Assembly (NCBI GenBank): GCA_945869755.1
Contig: CAMBPW010000034.1
Location: forward strand, 1 to 9,277
DNA length: 9,277 bases
Direction of reading: 5' to 3'
Source of the DNA: an uncultured Gemella sp.
GTDB taxonomy: Bacteria > Bacillota > Bacilli > Staphylococcales > Gemellaceae
Shown: in pieces, positions 5,897 through 9,277 of the stretch
Layout of the letters: each line of letters starts with the position of its first letter
How positions within the stretch are numbered: the first letter of the stretch is position 1
The notes under the pieces: model-generated
What the model was told of the DNA's origin: nothing
The model's input: only the letters and a program-made list of their open reading frames with translations
Database searches by the model: none
Made by a program: the position numbers and the translations under genes

Positions 5897-7057
5897 ATGG
5901 AAGGTAATAATACACGGACGACTAAAAAAGCAATAAGCACGGAAACATTTGTATTCCTAGCTGTTATTGCACTTATCTTTGGAGGTATAGCTAGCAAAAT
6001 GGGTGTAGCATTTATGTTTAAAACAATGATGGCTACCGCACACGATTTGTTACTAAATACCGTATTCTTTATTATGGCGATGGCTGTAGTTGCAGGTGCA
6101 CTTAGTGCATTACTATCAGAATTTGGAGTAATAGCACTTGTAAATAAATTATTCGCTCCATTAATGAAACCACTTTGGAATTTACCTGGTGCAAGTATAA
6201 CTGGAGCAGTAGCTACATATTTATCAGATAACCCTGCAATAATTCCATTTGCAAAAGACAAACGCTTTGTCGTTTATTTCAAAAAATATCAAGTTCCTGC
6301 ACTATGTAACTTAGGGACAGCTTTCGGTATGGGGCTAATAGTTACAATGTTTATGTCAACACAAGGAACAGGATTTTGGAAAGCTGCTCTTATAGGTAAC
6401 GTAGGCGCTATTGTCGGAAGTATAATAAGCGTTCGTCTTATGTTACGACAAACAAGAAAATTTTACGGAGCTGAAGCCGATGAATGGTTCGATAAAGAAT
6501 CTACAAAAGAAGATTACTTTATGAATCATAGAGAAATTAGAGAAGGAAATATGTTCCAACGAGTTCTCGATACACTACTAGAAGGTGGAAAAGTAGGAGT
6601 TGAACTAGGTCTAGCTATAATTCCTGGGGTACTTATAGTATGTACTATGGTTATGATGCTTACATTTGGAGCACCGGATAACGGAGTTTACACAGGAGCT
6701 GCATACGAAGGAGTAAAACTACTTCCTTGGCTTGGTGATAAATTATCATTCGTTTTAAATCCACTTTATGGATTTACATCTGCAGAGGCAGTTGCATTCC
6801 CTATAACTTCACTTGGAGCCGTTGGTGGAGCTATGTCTCTAGTTCCTAGTTTTTTAGAAAAAGGATTAATAGGCGGAAATGATATAGCCGTATTTACTGC
6901 TATGGGTATGTGTTGGAGTGGATATTTAAGTACACATATCGGTATGATGGACGCATTGGGAGTTAGACAGTTATCTTCAAAAGCAATCGTTTCTCATACT
7001 ATCGGTGGTCTTGCAGCCGGAGTAGTAGCACATTATTTATATATGTTTTTAGGATAA
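5897..7057 (+). CDS. Nucleoside-recognition (Gate) domain membrane protein, CD0519/CD1768-like
   Basis: A 386-residue polytopic membrane protein with an ideal AAGGAGG ribosome site (5881-5887) 9 bases before the ATG. Hydrophobic segments lie at about 17-36, 52-74, 78-88, 134-153, 162-181, 234-257, 290-315, 328-348 and 364-385. The central soluble part at about 184-225 is charged (RQTRKFYGAEADEW). Two Gly/Ala-rich halves contain the gate-like motifs YLSDNPAIIPFAKD (108-121) and YGFTSAEAVAFPITSLGAVG (291-310), reminiscent of nucleoside-recognition/Gate proteins such as SpoIIM-related and NupC-like permeases. The whole resembles the family listed as CD0519/CD1768 membrane proteins in clostridia and other Firmicutes. 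Substrate and direction are unknown. It is a single-gene unit with its own promoter and a shared 3' terminator. The preceding DeoR-type gene could control it, but no repeated operator links them convincingly. Confidence 0.8.
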   Translation: MEGNNTRTTKKAISTETFVFLAVIALIFGGIASKMGVAFMFKTMMATAHDLLLNTVFFIMAMAVVAGALSALLSEFGVIALVNKLFAPLMKPLWNLPGASITGAVATYLSDNPAIIPFAKDKRFVVYFKKYQVPALCNLGTAFGMGLIVTMFMSTQGTGFWKAALIGNVGAIVGSIISVRLMLRQTRKFYGAEADEWFDKESTKEDYFMNHREIREGNMFQRVLDTLLEGGKVGVELGLAIIPGVLIVCTMVMMLTFGAPDNGVYTGAAYEGVKLLPWLGDKLSFVLNPLYGFTSAEAVAFPITSLGAVGGAMSLVPSFLEKGLIGGNDIAVFTAMGMCWSGYLSTHIGMMDALGVRQLSSKAIVSHTIGGLAAGVVAHYLYMFLG

Positions 7058-7079
7058 TTTTTAAATATTAAGACGATAA

Positions 7080-7112
7080 AAAAACTAGCTAAAATTTACT
7101 TAGCTAGTTTTT
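7080..7112. terminator. Bidirectional intrinsic terminator between convergent genes
   Basis: A 13-bp perfect stem pairs 7080-7092 with 7100-7112 (core ACTAGCTAA/TTAGCTAGT) around a 7-base loop. It is flanked by A-runs on the left and T-runs on the right, so it works for the plus-strand membrane protein gene and for the minus-strand EamA gene that ends at 7120. Confidence 0.9.
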
Positions 7113-7119
7113 ATTTTAT

Positions 7120-8019
7120 TTAAAAAGTTTCTACTTTCTTTTTATCTTTCTTTTGAGAAACTATTAATCCTATAAGCATTGCTATCATACCTATAACTTC
7201 TCTTATAGTTAAAATTTCTGATAATATAAACACTCCACCAACTGCTGCAAAAACAGATTCTAAACTCATAATAAGCGAAGCTGTATGAGGTGGCACTTCT
7301 CTTTGCCCTATTATTTGTAAAGTGTATGCAACGCCACTAGATAAAATACCTAAAGCTAATAATTCTGGAAAAACAGGCATTATAGCAGACAAAGTCGTAA
7401 CTTCTGTTAAAAATGACATTATAAAACTTAAAACACTAACTACTAACATTTGCATAATTGATAAAAACATCGAATTAACTCTAACACTGGCATAATCAAT
7501 TATAATAATATGAATCGCAAATAAAAAAGCACTAGCTAAAACTATTAAATCTCCAACTTCTAATATAAAATCACCCTTTACAGATAATAAATAAAGACCA
7601 ACTACAGAAATTATAAGACCTATTATAAAAAATTTATTAAGTTTATTTCCTAAAAAAATACCTATAAGTGGAACTATACAAATGTAAAGTACAGAAATAA
7701 AACCCGCTTTGCTAGCTGTAGTTTGTTCAACTCCTAGTTGTTGAATATACATAGCAAAAAATAATGCAATACCACAACATAAAGATAAAATATACTTATT
7801 ATTAAACTTTCCTTTAACTTTCACTTTCGGTTCTTGTGATTTGTAAAGTACAGGTATCCCTACTGCAATAACAAACAAAAAAATTACAGCAATAAAGGCA
7901 CGAATACCGACAACAGCAAAAGCCCCAAGTTCTTGACTAGCGATATTTTGCCAAACAAATGCCAATCCCCAAATAACAGTAACTATTAATAACAATATCT
8001 CTGAAATAAATTTTCTCAT
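7120..8019 (-). CDS. EamA/DMT family transporter
   Basis: A complete 299-residue drug/metabolite transporter superfamily protein with two EamA halves and ten predicted membrane helices at roughly 7-26, 35-56, 76-93, 103-123, 129-147, 155-173, 182-204, 217-238, 246-267 and 273-289. Characteristic segments are VIWGLAFVWQN (15-25) in helix 1, QTTASKAGFIS (99-109) before helix 4, SSGVAYTLQIIGQ (227-239), and the helix-9 signature SLESVFAAVGGVFILSE (252-268). The tail KKDKKK is cytoplasmic and basic. The family exports amino acids, nucleosides or other metabolites, and the substrate is not readable here. AAGGAG (8032-8027) lies 7 bases before the ATG. It is a monocistronic gene sharing its terminator with the convergent neighbour. 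Confidence 0.92.
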   Translation of the reverse strand: MRKFISEILLLIVTVIWGLAFVWQNIASQELGAFAVVGIRAFIAVIFLFVIAVGIPVLYKSQEPKVKVKGKFNNKYILSLCCGIALFFAMYIQQLGVEQTTASKAGFISVLYICIVPLIGIFLGNKLNKFFIIGLIISVVGLYLLSVKGDFILEVGDLIVLASAFLFAIHIIIIDYASVRVNSMFLSIMQMLVVSVLSFIMSFLTEVTTLSAIMPVFPELLALGILSSGVAYTLQIIGQREVPPHTASLIMSLESVFAAVGGVFILSEILTIREVIGMIAMLIGLIVSQKKDKKKVETF

Positions 8020-8051
8020 AAAAAAGCTCCTTAACTTTTTCTAACTAATAT

Positions 8052-8080
8052 ATTATATTATTTTTTTTCTAATTAGTATA
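8052..8080 (-). promoter_or_regulatory. Probable promoter region of the EamA gene with CTAATTAG element
   Basis: TATAAT at 8057-8052 on the minus strand is a perfect -10 placed about 32 bases before the start codon. The -35 hexamer at 17 bases (TATACT, 8080-8075) is poor. The -35 area contains the palindrome CTAATTAG within CTAATTAGTA (8069-8078 on the plus strand), the same ten bases found in the operator-like palindrome at 2672-2691. A weak -35 overlapped by such a site suggests regulated transcription, which is inference. Confidence 0.45.
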
Positions 8081-8280
8081 GTAGTTTCTTAAATAAAATT
8101 TTATTCTATCCAAAACTACAAACAAACATATAAATAGCGATATATTTACTTAAACGCTAATTTATCTATTTAGAGATTCACTTTATAAAAACTTTTTATA
8201 AGTTTTATAATAAACTGTTTGGCGACAACATAGAAAAAATATTTTCGTTGAAATAACGATTTTTGAGTATCTCAAAAAAC
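8081..8280. other. Intergenic region with several small hairpins, no gene found
   Basis: About 200 bases between the EamA promoter and the adhE terminator contain no credible ORF on either strand (the longest ATG-started frames I checked are under 10 codons). It holds three inverted repeats: 8183-8194 with 8200-8210 (one bulged A), TCGTT/AACGA near 8245-8259, and TTTTTGAG/CTCAAAAA at 8260-8278. None is followed by a clean T-run. They may be decayed sequence, mRNA leader structure or part of a small RNA, and none of these can be settled by eye. Confidence 0.4.
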
Positions 8281-8326
8281 AAAAAGATCTCCCGAAAGAA
8301 AACTTTAATTCTTTCGGGAATCTTTT
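8281..8326 (-). terminator. Intrinsic terminator of adhE
   Basis: The stem joins CCCGAAAGAA (8291-8300) to TTCTTTCGGG (8309-8318), continues past one bulged C with AAAAGAT/ATCTTTT, and on the minus strand runs into TTTTTGTTTTTT. It lies about 34 bases beyond the adhE stop codon. It is the most GC-rich stem in the window, fitting a highly expressed gene. Confidence 0.9.
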
Positions 8327-8359
8327 GTATTATAGCTTTTTAATTAAAGGAGAATATTC

Positions 8360-9277
8360 TTATAATTTTTCTACAAATTTTTTAGCTCCATATCCTTCCC
8401 AAGCTGCATCCATAATTTGTTCCATATCTGAAATTAATGCTAAACGTGGGTTGGCTGGTGTACATTGATCTTCAAACGAGTCAAATGCAAGTTTGTTTAA
8501 TGATGCTTTGTACTCTTCATATCCTACACCTGCTTTCGCAAATGCTGCATGGTCTTTGAACGCCATTGGACATCCAATTCTAACACCTAACTCATACACT
8601 GCTTGAGCGTAAGATTCTACACCTTGCTCTGGAGTATCTGCTTTTAGACCTAGCATTCTTGCAATGTCTTGATATCTTTCAGCAGCTTGATAGTGTTCAT
8701 ATTTAGGCCACAATGAAACTTTTCCTGGTTTTGTTCCGTTGTATTTTATTACATAAGGTAATAATGTAGCATTGTTTTCTCCGTGAACTGTATGGAATTT
8801 TCCTCCTATCTTATGAGACATAGAGTGGCAAATTCCTAAGAACGCATTGGCAAATGCCATACCTGCTATACAAGATGCGTTATGCATTTTTTCACGAGCT
8901 TCTTTGTCAGCTGTTTTAACTGATTTTTCTAAGTTTTCAAATACTAATTTAATTGCACGAAGAGCAAGTCCATCAGTATAATCATTAGCTAATATAGCTA
9001 CATAAGCTTCTGTTGCGTGAGTTAATACGTCCATACCTGTAGCTGCTGTTGGTCCCGCTGGAACTGTAAGAACAAGGTTAGGATCTACTATAGCAACGTG
9101 TGGTGTTAAAGCATAGTCTGCTAATGGATATTTTTTATCATTTTCTTTATCAGAAATTACTGCGAACGGCGTTACCTCACTTCCTGTTCCTGAAGTTGTT
9201 GGAATAGCTATAAATTTAGCTTTATTTCCTAAATGAGGATATTTAACTGTACGTTTTCTAATATCTGCAAATTTTTG
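8360..9277 (-). CDS. adhE: Bifunctional acetaldehyde-CoA/alcohol dehydrogenase AdhE, C-terminal part (5' end outside window)
   Basis: The minus frame is open from the right edge (9277) to a stop at 8360, giving 305 residues. The ATG at 9034 is internal and not the start. The sequence matches the iron-dependent alcohol dehydrogenase half of AdhE. It begins at QKFADIRKR, a segment preceded in full-length AdhE by the aldehyde dehydrogenase half. Landmarks in window numbering are TTSGTGSEVTPFAV (27-40, NAD loop), KYPLADYALTP (49-59), MDVLTHATEAYV (82-93) and FANAFLGICHSMSHK (142-156). The predicted Fe ligands D83, H87, H151 and H165 align with E. coli D653, H657, H723 and H737, and all are present. 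The C-terminus carries DQCTPANPRLALISDM. AdhE converts acetyl-CoA to ethanol via acetaldehyde in anaerobic fermentation, using two NADH, and forms spirosomes. GC content is higher than in its neighbours, typical of a strongly expressed gene. The promoter lies outside the window. A stand-alone alcohol dehydrogenase is less likely given the QKF.DIRKR linker. Confidence 0.95.
   Translation of the reverse strand, partial: QKFADIRKRTVKYPHLGNKAKFIAIPTTSGTGSEVTPFAVISDKENDKKYPLADYALTPHVAIVDPNLVLTVPAGPTAATGMDVLTHATEAYVAILANDYTDGLALRAIKLVFENLEKSVKTADKEAREKMHNASCIAGMAFANAFLGICHSMSHKIGGKFHTVHGENNATLLPYVIKYNGTKPGKVSLWPKYEHYQAAERYQDIARMLGLKADTPEQGVESYAQAVYELGVRIGCPMAFKDHAAFAKAGVGYEEYKASLNKLAFDSFEDQCTPANPRLALISDMEQIMDAAWEGYGAKKFVEKL

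Noticed and set aside
5830..6261. Minus-strand ORF of 143 codons
   Set aside because: It is antisense to the nucleoside-recognition-type membrane protein gene, which has a consensus AAGGAGG site, a promoter and a terminator.
9034..9034. ATG at 9034 as the start of a short alcohol dehydrogenase
   Set aside because: The frame stays open to the window edge and the upstream 81 codons encode conserved AdhE sequence including the TSGTGSE NAD loop, so this is an internal methionine.

Overview
The window is a very AT-rich, compact chromosomal segment from a low-GC Firmicute. Gene content fits a facultatively fermentative Bacilli member: AdhE, a YeeN-type YebC protein, a DeoR regulator, DUF924 and a ComX/SigH-like sigma factor. 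Codons are strongly biased to A/T at third positions, ribosome sites are AGGAGG-like and terminators are classic intrinsic hairpins. My best guess is a Gemella-like organism (Staphylococcales/Bacilli), but this is inferred from protein character only. No rRNA, tRNA, CRISPR array, insertion sequence, phage gene or origin is visible.

Layout. (1) Positions 1-951, minus: a YeiH-family (UPF0324) membrane protein whose last few residues run off the left edge. (2) 1052-2651, minus: a two-gene operon of a DUF924 protein followed by a luciferase-like flavin oxidoreductase. It is driven by a consensus sigma-A promoter with a 20-bp perfect palindrome at the transcription start. (3) 2862-4074, plus: a divergent pair, a small ComX/SigH-like sigma factor and a membrane-anchored Thr/Asn/Ser-rich surface protein with a small C-terminal domain. 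A second palindrome sits at the sigma gene's predicted start site. (4) 4204-5706, plus: a YebC-family protein and a DeoR-family regulator in one operon, closed by a strong terminator. (5) 5897-7057, plus: a polytopic membrane protein of the nucleoside-recognition/CD0519-CD1768 type with its own promoter. (6) 7120-8019, minus: an EamA/DMT exporter-type permease, convergent with (5) and sharing a bidirectional terminator. (7) 8360-9277, minus: the C-terminal alcohol dehydrogenase half of AdhE, continuing past the right edge.

Most genes are ordinary housekeeping or accessory metabolism and transport. The part most worth a second look is 2650-4124: two divergent promoters, each with a perfect palindrome at its start site, a competence-type sigma factor, and an unrecognised surface protein. 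I see no convincing multi-gene defence or otherwise novel machinery.
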